Below are positions 1 to 7,955 of a stretch of DNA of 64,000 bases, piece by piece. Source of the stretch: JABDQW01 sp942492025 (lineage in GTDB: Bacteria; Pseudomonadota; Gammaproteobacteria; SZUA-229); contig CALODJ010000008.1 of the NCBI GenBank assembly GCA_942492025.1, positions 434,001 to 498,000 of the forward strand. The letters are read 5' to 3'. The position numbers and the translations under genes were made by a program. The notes beneath the pieces were generated by a model. That model saw nothing but the letters and a program-made list of their open reading frames with translations. It ran no database searches and was not told where the DNA came from. Positions within the stretch are counted from its first letter, which is position 1. Every line of letters starts with the position of its first letter.

Positions 1-90
1 CCTTGCCGCCGCAATTTCAGCTTTAGCCTTTTTTAATGCCGCGTTTGTTGCAGCAATACGTTCTTTCAAATCGCCTCGTGATTCTGCCAC
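1..90 (-). CDS. possible partial CDS running off the left edge
   Basis: On the minus strand a frame beginning at GTG (88-90) stays open to the window edge. It reads VAESRGDLKERIAATNAALK and continues Ala/Lys-rich, like a helical or coiled-coil N-terminus. It would lie 35 bp downstream of the Lys-rich gene on the same strand. No convincing ribosome-binding site is visible and only 30 codons are present, so this may equally be non-coding. No function can be given. Confidence 0.22.
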   Translation of the reverse strand, partial: MAESRGDLKERIAATNAALKKAKAEIAAAR

Positions 91-125
91 AGCATCAAAC
101 CTATTCGAATCCGTCGCTGTTGTTG

Positions 126-596
126 CTAGCGACGGGTAACCGCTTTTTTTCTGGCAGGACTCTTCTTTACTGTACGCTTGGCGACTTTCTTTTTTGCCGT
201 ACGCTTCGCGACTTTTTTCTTAGCTGCACGCTTAGCTACTTTCTTTTTAGCTGCACGCTTAGCTACTTTCTTTTTAGCTGCACGCTTAGCTACTTTCTTT
301 TTAGCTGCACGCTTAGCTACTTTCTTTTTAGCTGCACGCTTGGCTACTTTCTTTTTAGCAGTACGCTTGGCAACTTTCTTCTTGACCGTGCGTTTAGCGA
401 CTTTCTTCTTCACTGTGCGTTTAGCGACTTTCTTCTTAGCTGGGCGCTTGGCAACCTTCTTCTTGGCTACTTTCTTCTTAACCTTCGGTCTGGTCGCTTT
501 CTTTGCAGTTACTTTCTTCTTCGTTGTAGAAGTTTTCTTTTTCACCGCACGCTTAGCTGTAGTTTTCTTTTTACTTTTTGTTATAGCTCGAGCCAT
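126..596 (-). CDS. histone H1-like Lys/Ala repeat protein
   Basis: A 156-residue, extremely basic protein. After a Lys/Thr-rich N-terminus (about residues 1-43) it consists of roughly eleven copies of a nine-residue unit, KKKVAKRAA or KKKVAKRTV, ending in a short basic tail. The DNA is a 27-bp tandem repeat across about 180-470. Such H1-like or AlgP-like C-terminal-tail proteins bind DNA non-specifically and are thought to act in nucleoid compaction or transcription modulation; that role is family knowledge, not shown here. The ATG at 596 is preceded by AGAGGA at good spacing. There is no signal peptide or membrane segment. Repeat number is probably variable between strains. Confidence 0.8.
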   Translation of the reverse strand: MARAITKSKKKTTAKRAVKKKTSTTKKKVTAKKATRPKVKKKVAKKKVAKRPAKKKVAKRTVKKKVAKRTVKKKVAKRTAKKKVAKRAAKKKVAKRAAKKKVAKRAAKKKVAKRAAKKKVAKRAAKKKVAKRTAKKKVAKRTVKKSPARKKAVTRR

Positions 597-599
597 TAG

Positions 600-1223
600 T
601 GCTTCCTCTATGTGTGAGTTACAAACGAAAGTATAAAACTAATTTTTAAATTATCAAATATTTTTTAATTTAAAAACAAATAGTTTTTCGTTTTATCATA
701 CAAATACAAGCTTATTTTTTTTGTTCATATAATAAATCGGCAAGAGTTAACAACGCTAAAAATTTAGCCGCGCAATTCATTTAGTTACGAGTTTATAAAT
801 CACAATTATGATAATTGGAATATTACACTGACGTTTAATACGAAAACTGACAAATCACAGCTAGCGCGGGCGTCACTGGAGTCATGGCTGGGATACGCCT
901 GTTCTCTGACGACCAGGTTAGTCACAATATTGTTCTGATATGTGCAGCCCCGCACGATTCACCGTGGGGACAAAATAGCAACATAGAGACTGAAATCTCA
1001 ACGAATTTCATGGAAAAGTGGATTAACCCGCATTTCTCAACAAATGAATTGACTATTCAAATATTACAACGTCCCTGAACGATTTCCTGGCGGCCGTGGC
1101 GCCTTTGCGAGAATGTCATAGTCGAACATCGACTATCATCCGTTTGACCATGCAAGATCTGAACATAGCTGACAGGTCAAATCTGGACTGCTACAGTTGA
1201 GGCAATAGGCAGGTTAGAAGAAC
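600..1223. other. AT-rich intergenic region
   Basis: A 624-bp gap. The first 250 bp are strongly AT-rich with A and T runs and could hold the promoter of the H1-like gene. No convincing gene was found: the one open frame of 64 codons (884-1078, plus) has no ribosome-binding site and atypical composition. At 1023-1039 there is a solo terminus, TTAA followed by CCCGCATTTCTCA, matching the small mobile element described elsewhere in this window. Near 1098-1112 a cgcctttgcgagaa stretch belongs to a dispersed 'cgcaaag' repeat family. Confidence 0.5.
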
Positions 1224-2399
1224 TCAGAATCTGAATCCGGTTTGCAGAAAACCGCCCAGTGAATCACTCTGCGACACTATTGCCACATCAACATTGAATC
1301 CAAACCAGAACCCGATACCCGCGGTATATAGATTTTCTTGAGCTGCTTCCGATATGCCGTCAGCGATATTCTTCTGGGCTCCTAACCGCAACTGCATAAA
1401 ATCGTATATGTTAAATTCTCCACCTACCGACACAAATTGCGATTTTAATGCCTGGAAATTCTCACTGGTCAATAATGCATCATTCTCAATGAGGTCGAGA
1501 TCTGCTCCCAGCGTCAGAAAATCACTACGGTATGCGATCCCCAGTCGAGCCTGGGTGTCGAATGAGAGCGATGTGGGAGTACCGGCCAAATTAATGTAAT
1601 TGATTTTGTGTGATACCAGGTTTGTTAATAGCAGTCCGATTTGTGTATGCTTGCTCAGGCCCATAACAAAACCGATATCGACTGACGCATAATCACCCAG
1701 ATCATTCTTTGAATCATCGATCAAATCGCCAAGACCTGTATCGATAGTCGATATAGACTCACTTAAATAAATATTATCTACCTTGAAATACTTTGGCTTA
1801 ACACCAATGCCGATTTTCTGTCCGAACAATTGGAAGTTCCTGGCCAGCGAGACACCAAGCTCGCTCGTCAGCACACCTTCCAGTTCAAGGATATTTTTTG
1901 CCGGATCCGATAACTCTGCTACGGTTTGAGAGATGTTGGTGACAGTTCCGGCAGCTATCGCATCCGCACGTGCACTGAACGCAAAAGCCCATTTCTTGCC
2001 CGAGAAACCTGTCGATAACAGGACAGACGCATTTGGTGCGAGAACATCGCCTTCCAGTGATTGCGCAATAGCGATCGCTCGGCTGCCTTCACTAATATTC
2101 CCGACAGGGTCAGACTGAAAGTTGTCATAAGCCGTCTGGTAGTCATTGATCTTGTCGACGACACCGCCCTGATCCATCAGAAAAGCGCCGAATCCGACCA
2201 CTAAAGCAAAATCCTCTCGACTTCGTTGAAAAGCCAGCATACCCGGATTGGCGAATGGTGCTGTCGCAATATCAGCCGTAGCAACACGCGCATTACCCAT
2301 ACCCAGGGATCTGGCTTCAACTGAAATGGATGTTGCTTCCGCTGAAGATGAAAAGACGGCGACAAGCAATGCTGATAAAATTTTTTTATAATGCTTCAT
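1224..2399 (-). CDS. TraF-like outer-membrane beta-barrel protein
   Basis: A 391-residue exported protein resembling the family labelled 'conjugal transfer protein TraF' (PF13729, TraF_2). This family has a FadL/UPF0164-like barrel and is widespread on chromosomes without any conjugation system. The start at 2399 is chosen over an upstream GTG-type start because TGAGGA lies 6 nt ahead and a classic signal peptide follows (MKHYKK, hydrophobic core, cleavage near SSAEA-TS). The mature N-terminus has the typical ARSLGMGNARVA and ANPGMLAF motifs. The C-terminus ends in FRF, as expected of an outer-membrane strand. No conjugation genes are nearby, so a transfer role is unlikely. The function is unknown. 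Confidence 0.75.
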   Translation of the reverse strand: MKHYKKILSALLVAVFSSSAEATSISVEARSLGMGNARVATADIATAPFANPGMLAFQRSREDFALVVGFGAFLMDQGGVVDKINDYQTAYDNFQSDPVGNISEGSRAIAIAQSLEGDVLAPNASVLLSTGFSGKKWAFAFSARADAIAAGTVTNISQTVAELSDPAKNILELEGVLTSELGVSLARNFQLFGQKIGIGVKPKYFKVDNIYLSESISTIDTGLGDLIDDSKNDLGDYASVDIGFVMGLSKHTQIGLLLTNLVSHKINYINLAGTPTSLSFDTQARLGIAYRSDFLTLGADLDLIENDALLTSENFQALKSQFVSVGGEFNIYDFMQLRLGAQKNIADGISEAAQENLYTAGIGFWFGFNVDVAIVSQSDSLGGFLQTGFRF

Positions 2400-2520
2400 G
2401 AAATCCTCAGATAACTTCTTACTCCGCAGTACCACTGAGCATAGTGCATGTCAGACTATTATGCTGATGGCCTGGCGTGTGAAACGACAGCGGTAACACA
2501 ACTGCGGACGGTGATCAAAC

Positions 2521-2991
2521 ATGACTGAGAATATCGATTATCCATGCCAATACGCCGGACTCGTTCGCCGGATGATGGCAATTATTTATGACCTGTTTCT
2601 GTTGATCGCCCTGCTGTTTGTTGCCACCGCGATAGCAATGGTATTCAATCAGGGGAATGCGATTGAACCGGGACAGCCGCTATATCCCTTCTATCTCATT
2701 TCTCTAGTCACGGTCAGTTTTGTTTTTTTTGGCTGGTTCTGGACACATGGCGGCCAGACACTGGGCATGAAGACATGGAAAATGCGACTGCAGCAGGTCG
2801 ATGGTCAGGACGTAGGCTGGCTATTGGCTTTGATCCGCTTCACTACGGCAATACTATCCTGGTCCATGGCGGGTACTGGCTTTTTATGGTCGCTGCTTCA
2901 ACCTCAGAAGCGGACCTGGCATGATATTGCTTCGAATTGCGTGGTTATCGATCTCAGGGCAGGCAAGAAACCTGGAACGCATGATAGATAG
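2521..2991 (+). CDS. RDD family membrane protein
   Basis: A 156-residue inner-membrane protein of the RDD family. The N-terminus YAGLVRRMMAIIYDLFLL carries the family's Arg and Asp signature at the start of the first membrane helix. Three further hydrophobic segments follow (about residues 52-74, 95-113 and a short one near 115-125). The GGQTLGMKTWKMRL motif between helices is typical. RDD proteins are implicated in small-molecule or ion transport, but the substrate is not predictable. It is convergent with lptG and divergent from the TraF-like gene, so it is probably monocistronic. Confidence 0.85.
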   Translation: MTENIDYPCQYAGLVRRMMAIIYDLFLLIALLFVATAIAMVFNQGNAIEPGQPLYPFYLISLVTVSFVFFGWFWTHGGQTLGMKTWKMRLQQVDGQDVGWLLALIRFTTAILSWSMAGTGFLWSLLQPQKRTWHDIASNCVVIDLRAGKKPGTHDR

Positions 2992-3075
2992 GACATGGAT
3001 TGTATGCTAACAATAACCGGCCTTCGCACGCAGGGTGCCTTAACAACAGATTATGTCTGTCGTGCCTGATGAGGA

Positions 3076-4140
3076 CTACCTCAATCGCCTGATCAGAGTC
3101 ATCGATATCGCGATCACCAGTAAGGAAGGCAAACCGGCACTCACTATCGGGGTGACGCCATAGATGATCCCCATTTGATTGACGACCCGGTTGAGGACAA
3201 AAAACGCAACACCGATCATAACGCCGATCATGATCCGTTGACCCGCTCCACCCGAGCGTGAGCTTGACGATAGCACCAGTGGCACCGAAATCATCAACAT
3301 GCCAACACTGGTCAAGGGCGTAAATAGCTTTACCCAGAACGCCAGCCAGAATGCATCCGAATCCAGTTCATTTTCATCAAGATACAGGCCGTACTGCCAT
3401 AACTCATTGGCGGACATATCCTCAGGCTCAAGATTGAGCACCTTGAACAAGTCAGTGCTGACCATGGCGGGCCATGTTTCTGTTTCACTAAACGTCGACT
3501 TGACACTATCGGTGGTTATTTCACTGCTGGTCACACGTGTAAGGTGCCACAGCTCGTCCTCGTAACGCGCCTGTTCAGCGAAACTGGTCTTTTTCAGCCG
3601 CTGCTCTTCATCCAGCTCGTAGATCACGACGTCTCTGAGTTGTACATCGGGCAGAACAGTGCCGATATAGACGAAATTATCGCCATACTTGGACCACAGT
3701 CCCATTCGGTTACCGGTCAGCACCCTGCCCTCAAGCGCTTGAGCGCGTATCGTCTTAGCTGTACTGATCGCTGTCGGTGCAACAAATTCGCCTAACAACA
3801 CCGCTATCACGATCAGCAGGACACCCGCCTTGAGTACTGCGGTTGTGATCCGCATGATAGATATGCCCGCTGCGCGCATCACTATCAGTTCCGAAGTGGA
3901 TGCCAACGCACCCAATGACAACAAGCCTCCGAGCAACATAGCCGACGGAAAAACCTGGTAGAGTAGCTGCGGCAGGTTCAGCAACACGTACATCATTGCC
4001 TGAAGAACACCATAATCGTTCATGCCTACATCCTGCAGTTCGGATACAAAGGCGATGAAGGTGAACAGGGCGCCAAACACAAACAACGACATGAACGTCC
4101 CGGCAAGAACGGCTCGAGCAATATAGCGATCAATTATCAA
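3076..4140 (-). CDS. lptG: LPS export ABC transporter permease LptG
   Basis: LptG pairs with LptF and the ATPase LptB in the inner membrane to extract lipopolysaccharide and pass it to the LptC/A/D bridge. The 354-residue protein has the YjgP/YjgQ architecture: N-terminal helices (from IIDRYIARAVLAG), a periplasmic jellyroll domain at about residues 130-255, and three C-terminal helices. The start is a TTG at 4140, because no ATG fits, a GAGG motif lies 7 nt upstream and DRYIARAV aligns with the normal N-terminus. It overlaps the end of lptF by 11 bp, so the two are translationally coupled. Confidence 0.93.
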   Translation of the reverse strand: MIIDRYIARAVLAGTFMSLFVFGALFTFIAFVSELQDVGMNDYGVLQAMMYVLLNLPQLLYQVFPSAMLLGGLLSLGALASTSELIVMRAAGISIMRITTAVLKAGVLLIVIAVLLGEFVAPTAISTAKTIRAQALEGRVLTGNRMGLWSKYGDNFVYIGTVLPDVQLRDVVIYELDEEQRLKKTSFAEQARYEDELWHLTRVTSSEITTDSVKSTFSETETWPAMVSTDLFKVLNLEPEDMSANELWQYGLYLDENELDSDAFWLAFWVKLFTPLTSVGMLMISVPLVLSSSSRSGGAGQRIMIGVMIGVAFFVLNRVVNQMGIIYGVTPIVSAGLPSLLVIAISMTLIRRLR

Positions 4141-5254
4141 CGGGCCGCCTCACTGGCAACAGCTTTGGCTGCCGCTTTTTCCTATAAAGTAGCCCACTCT
4201 GTTTCATCAGAAAATATAAGGCAATGAGAGCAAGGACGTGCACCCAGGATGTTCCTATCCAGTAGGGAACCACCCCTTTAGAAATCCAGGCCTTGCCCAT
4301 TCCGAGCAGATTGGAGTAAATGAGATAGATCAGGATACCCAGGGCAAGCTTGGAATATCGTCCACCCCGAGGCGTAGTCTGACTCAACGGCAGCGCCATC
4401 ATGACAATAATCAAGGTCGCAACCGGCAAAGTAATGCGCCAGTCGAGTTCTGCCTTGTGCTCGGGATTGTCAGAATTCCACAGCTGTTTCGTCGATAGCG
4501 CCTGCACACGCAGAGGATAACTCTTGTCAGCTGGCTTGGGTACCAGTATGGCATATTCAGAATACTCGATGACCTGATAGTCCGACTGCCCTGGCATACC
4601 AATGTAGTGATAGCCGTCTTCGAATACCATGAAATTCTGCCCGTCGTGCCGGGTGATGTTTTTCGCTTTTTTGGCAACATCGACATGTGTATTCTGATCC
4701 TTTTTGAAGCGCTGGAAGACGTTATCCATGTTTTTGCCATCTTTGCTGATTTCTTCCATGAAAATCACGGCCTGACCATCCGGCGAGCGGTTGAATCGGC
4801 CTGGCGAAAAGGTACTAATAATATTGACATTACGAATTTCTGCATTGATTTCCGCACGCTGGAGTGCAACCCAGGGCCGCATGTACAGCATCATCAGCAG
4901 CACCATCAGGCTGACAGGCACCGAAACCAGTAATAAGGAATGCATCCATTGCCTGGGCCCTATCCCGCCTGCCATCATTGCCGTCATCTCACTGTCCATG
5001 TACAGGCGGCTCAAGGCGAGCAGTACACCCAGAAACAGACTCACCGGGATCATCAGCGCAATCACCTTCAATTGACTATTGATAAATAGCGGCAGCACGG
5101 TTCCCGTGGTCAGATCACCCTTCAAAAACCATTTCAGCAACTGCACGATTTCTACGCTGGTTACCACGATGAGCAGCACGAAGGTGACAGCAAGCCAGGT
5201 AGTCGTAACCTCTCTGACGACATAACGGTCAATGATTGTGGTGCCGAAGTTCAT
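4130..5254 (-). CDS. lptF: LPS export ABC transporter permease LptF
   Basis: The partner permease of LptG in LPS transport. It has 374 residues from the ATG at 5254; an upstream in-frame GTG at 5269 would add five residues but looks less likely. N-terminal helices (FVLLIVVTSVEIVQLLKWFL) are followed by a periplasmic beta-jellyroll domain at about residues 125-260 and three C-terminal helices. SQTTPRGGRYSKLALGIL is the typical LptF loop. It is divergently transcribed from pepA across about 145 bp, the arrangement found in many gammaproteobacteria. Confidence 0.94.
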   Translation of the reverse strand: MNFGTTIIDRYVVREVTTTWLAVTFVLLIVVTSVEIVQLLKWFLKGDLTTGTVLPLFINSQLKVIALMIPVSLFLGVLLALSRLYMDSEMTAMMAGGIGPRQWMHSLLLVSVPVSLMVLLMMLYMRPWVALQRAEINAEIRNVNIISTFSPGRFNRSPDGQAVIFMEEISKDGKNMDNVFQRFKKDQNTHVDVAKKAKNITRHDGQNFMVFEDGYHYIGMPGQSDYQVIEYSEYAILVPKPADKSYPLRVQALSTKQLWNSDNPEHKAELDWRITLPVATLIIVMMALPLSQTTPRGGRYSKLALGILIYLIYSNLLGMGKAWISKGVVPYWIGTSWVHVLALIALYFLMKQSGLLYRKKRQPKLLPVRRPVDN

Positions 5255-5400
5255 AGGGTGAATTATCACATCGTAGACGTATCATTGACCAGCCAATCTG
5301 TAAAACATCCACTCATTTGGCATATTCTGTAAATCAGCCATGAAAAATGCGAGTGAATTTCATACAATGCCCAGGATCACTTGTTTAGTACGGAGCTAAC

Positions 5401-6903
5401 ATGGAATACACAGTCAAGAGTGGCAGCCCCGAAAAACAGCGCATCGGTTGTGTCGTGGTCGCTGTTTTCGCCCCGAGAGTACTGTCGCCGGCGGCAAAGA
5501 TACTCGATAAAGCCAGCGGCAATCAGATATCCAACCTGATCAGACGGGGCGAGCTTGAGGGCGACCTCGGCGGCACCCTGTTGCTGCACAACGTGGAAAA
5601 CACGCTGTGCGATCGTGTCCTGCTGATCGGCTGTGGCAAGGAAAAGGAGATCGACACCAGCGCCTTCAGACAAATCAACAGTGTCATGGCCGCTACCCTT
5701 AAAGCCAGCGGCACCACCGAGGTTGCATCATTCCTCACCGAGATCCCGATTAAACGCAAAAGCCTGACATGGAAAATCCAGCAGTCTATCGAGGCGATAG
5801 ATGACACACTTTACACGTTCAATCAGCTCAAATCAGAGCAGAAACCGCCGCGCAGACCGCTGCGTAAATTCGTTTTCAGCGTATCAGGTCGGGGGCAGTT
5901 GACCGAAGGCGAAGAGGCTGTTCGGCGGGGCATGGCGATTTCAACGGGCATCAAGCTGGCCAAAGACCTGGCAAACCTGCCGGGCAACATTTGCACACCC
6001 GATTATCTGGCAAAACAGGCCATCACCATGCAGAAGCAGTTTCCGAAAACCCGGGTCACTGTGCTTGATGAAAAAGAGATCGAAGGCATGGGCATGGGGG
6101 CATTCATGTCTGTCAGCAAGGGCAGTCAGCAAGATGGCAAACTGATCACCATCGAATACAAAGGGGGTGATAGAAAGCAGCGACCCATCGTGCTCGTCGG
6201 TAAAGGCGTTACTTTCGATTCCGGCGGTATCAGTCTGAAACCAGGCGCGGCAATGGACGAGATGAAATTCGATATGTGCGGTGCAGCCAGTGTGCTGGGC
6301 GCCGTCTCAGCCTGTGCTGAGTTGCTGCTACCGCTCAACGTTGTCGGTATCATACCTGCGGTTGAGAACATGCCTGACGGCTTTGCCAGCAAACCCGGTG
6401 ATATTGTCACCAGCATGTCCGGCCAAACCATTGAAATCCTGAATACCGATGCGGAGGGGCGATTGATATTGTGTGACGCCTTGACTTACGCGGAAAAATA
6501 CGACCCTGAAGTCGTCATTGATATCGCCACACTGACCGGTGCCGTTATTGTGGCGCTGGGCGCACACCCCGCTGGTTTGCTTGGTAATCACAAGCCACTG
6601 ATCCATGATTTGCTCAAGGCAGGAAAGAGTAGCGGTGACCGCTGCTGGGAGCTTCCCTTGTGGGATGATTATCAGGAACAGCTGGACAGCAATTTTGCAG
6701 ATATGGCAAATATCGGCGGCAAAGGCGCCGGGACGATCACAGCCGCCTGTTTCCTTTCACGCTTTACCAGGAAATACCACTGGGCACACCTCGACATAGC
6801 CGGGGTTGCCTGGAAAAGCGGCAAGGAAAAAGGCGCCACCGGGCGCCCGGTCAGCTTACTGGTGCACTACATTTTTCAGCACCTGAACGACAGTCAGAAA
6901 TAA
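5401..6903 (+). CDS. pepA: leucyl aminopeptidase (cytosol aminopeptidase, M17)
   Basis: A 500-residue M17 zinc/manganese aminopeptidase that removes N-terminal residues from peptides in the cytoplasm. The family signature NTDAEGRL is present near residue 350. The upstream metal and catalytic residues are seen in VGKGVTFDSGGISLKP and MDEMKFDMCGAA, giving the expected Lys/Asp ligands. In E. coli PepA also binds DNA as XerCD accessory factor and carAB regulator; whether that holds here is unknown. It is followed 7 bp later by holC, the conserved pepA-holC-valS order. Confidence 0.96.
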   Translation: MEYTVKSGSPEKQRIGCVVVAVFAPRVLSPAAKILDKASGNQISNLIRRGELEGDLGGTLLLHNVENTLCDRVLLIGCGKEKEIDTSAFRQINSVMAATLKASGTTEVASFLTEIPIKRKSLTWKIQQSIEAIDDTLYTFNQLKSEQKPPRRPLRKFVFSVSGRGQLTEGEEAVRRGMAISTGIKLAKDLANLPGNICTPDYLAKQAITMQKQFPKTRVTVLDEKEIEGMGMGAFMSVSKGSQQDGKLITIEYKGGDRKQRPIVLVGKGVTFDSGGISLKPGAAMDEMKFDMCGAASVLGAVSACAELLLPLNVVGIIPAVENMPDGFASKPGDIVTSMSGQTIEILNTDAEGRLILCDALTYAEKYDPEVVIDIATLTGAVIVALGAHPAGLLGNHKPLIHDLLKAGKSSGDRCWELPLWDDYQEQLDSNFADMANIGGKGAGTITAACFLSRFTRKYHWAHLDIAGVAWKSGKEKGATGRPVSLLVHYIFQHLNDSQK

Positions 6904-6910
6904 AACAGGC

Positions 6911-7354
6911 ATGAGCTCGAAACAAAAACCGCGAATCGATTTTTACAAGCTTAACAGTCAAGACAGAACCAGCATCATTCGCTTCTGTTGCCAGCTCGCG
7001 GACAAAGTCGTCAAGATGGGAAATCCGGTTTTCGTAAAAACAAAAGACCCGACCGAATCACGCGTGATGGATGACCTGATGTGGGCCTACAGCGACAGCA
7101 GTTTTCTTCCACACGCCATTCTGGACGACGCGGCAGACGGTGATGTTCCGGTGACCATTGGCCACAATGCCTATCAGTACAGGGCATATCTCCTGATCAA
7201 CCTGAGTGAGGAACTACCCGATAACATACAGAACTTTGAACGCATTGCTGAAGTCATCAATGAAGCACCACAAACCCTGCAACTCGGTCGTAAACGCTAC
7301 GCAGCCTATAAACAAGGAGACTATGCGTTGCACTATCATGAAATAACATCCTGA
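6911..7354 (+). CDS. holC: DNA polymerase III chi subunit HolC
   Basis: A 147-residue chi subunit, which links the polymerase III clamp loader (through psi, HolD) to single-stranded-DNA-binding protein. Recognisable features are the N-terminal DFYKL and the ALCCQLADKVVKMG-like helix (here FCCQLADKVVKMGNPVFV). Further on are DDLMWAYSDSSFLPH and the P-V-T-I-G-H segment before the final strands. Length is normal for the family. Its position between pepA and valS supports the call. Confidence 0.93.
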   Translation: MSSKQKPRIDFYKLNSQDRTSIIRFCCQLADKVVKMGNPVFVKTKDPTESRVMDDLMWAYSDSSFLPHAILDDAADGDVPVTIGHNAYQYRAYLLINLSEELPDNIQNFERIAEVINEAPQTLQLGRKRYAAYKQGDYALHYHEITS

Positions 7355-7364
7355 GCAGCCGTTT

Positions 7365-7868
7365 ATGCCCGATAAAAACACGACACATCTGCCAATACTG
7401 GATGATATCATTGTTCCCGGAGATGCCGACAAATCCGTGCAGCGACCTTCAAGCAAGGTACAGAGTTCATTATGGGGAGATGAAGACAGTGATACACCAG
7501 AAGCGTCTTCAACTGAGGTATCTTTAGCAGGCGATCCTGCAGGACTGAACACGTCGACTGCGGACACTGATCAGACGGGGACCACCGAATTCCAGATGGA
7601 AGATCCGCACGATCGTGGCACCATGCATCAGTTAAGCGCTTCGCTCGCGACAGAAATTGTTGAAACGATGTCGCAAACGAATACCAATCAGGCAGACAGC
7701 CCGACGCCCGATCGGAGCGTTCAACCAGCGCCAGCCAGCTCCCTGGATATCGATGCCTTGACCGAAGAAATACTGGGCAGCCTGATGCCTGCTCTGGAAC
7801 AGCTGCTCAGCAAAGAAATCCGGCAAACACTGCGGCAGCATTTATCGATTGAAAGCGAGTCCGACTGA
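7365..7868 (+). CDS. hypothetical acidic protein between holC and valS
   Basis: A 167-residue protein that I do not recognise. The first 120 residues are acidic, Ser/Thr/Asp-rich and low in hydrophobics, so probably disordered. The last 45 residues (from LDIDALTEEILGSLMPALEQ) form predicted amphipathic helices ending in QTLRQHLSIESESD. There is no signal peptide or membrane segment. It starts 10 bp after holC and ends 44 bp before the valS promoter. The layout, a disordered region plus a short C-terminal helical module, would suit a partner-binding protein, but no function is inferred. Confidence 0.7.
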   Translation: MPDKNTTHLPILDDIIVPGDADKSVQRPSSKVQSSLWGDEDSDTPEASSTEVSLAGDPAGLNTSTADTDQTGTTEFQMEDPHDRGTMHQLSASLATEIVETMSQTNTNQADSPTPDRSVQPAPASSLDIDALTEEILGSLMPALEQLLSKEIRQTLRQHLSIESESD

Positions 7869-7911
7869 ACGCCACTCCGCCACCCTCGTGGGCTATCCGC
7901 AGAGCATGCGG

Positions 7912-7917
7912 TATAAT
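7912..7917 (+). promoter_or_regulatory. candidate -10 box for valS
   Basis: A perfect TATAAT lies 44 bp upstream of the chosen valS start, in the short gap after the preceding stop codon. No strong -35 hexamer is obvious at 17 bp. Transcription would begin near 7924, which makes an ATG at 7929 almost leaderless and favours the ATG at 7956. Confidence 0.45.
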
Positions 7918-7955
7918 TCCGCGCTTTTATGAACATCGGCCAGCACCCTGATCCT

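Noticed and set aside
180..470. Regular 27-bp repeats considered as a CRISPR array
   Set aside because: The repeats are contiguous without unique spacers and are in frame with a protein; no cas genes.
36..636. Long open frames on the plus strand opposite the Lys-rich gene
   Set aside because: They are Phe/Leu/Ser or Ala/Thr/Phe repeats generated by reading the complement of the 27-bp Lys/Ala repeats; no ribosome-binding site or plausible protein.
884..1078. 64-codon plus-strand frame in the 600-1223 gap
   Set aside because: No ribosome-binding site, no recognisable features, and its end overlaps a solo MITE terminus.
1224..2399. TraF-like protein as sign of an integrated conjugative element
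   Set aside because: No other transfer, relaxase or integrase gene is present, and this family is common on chromosomes.
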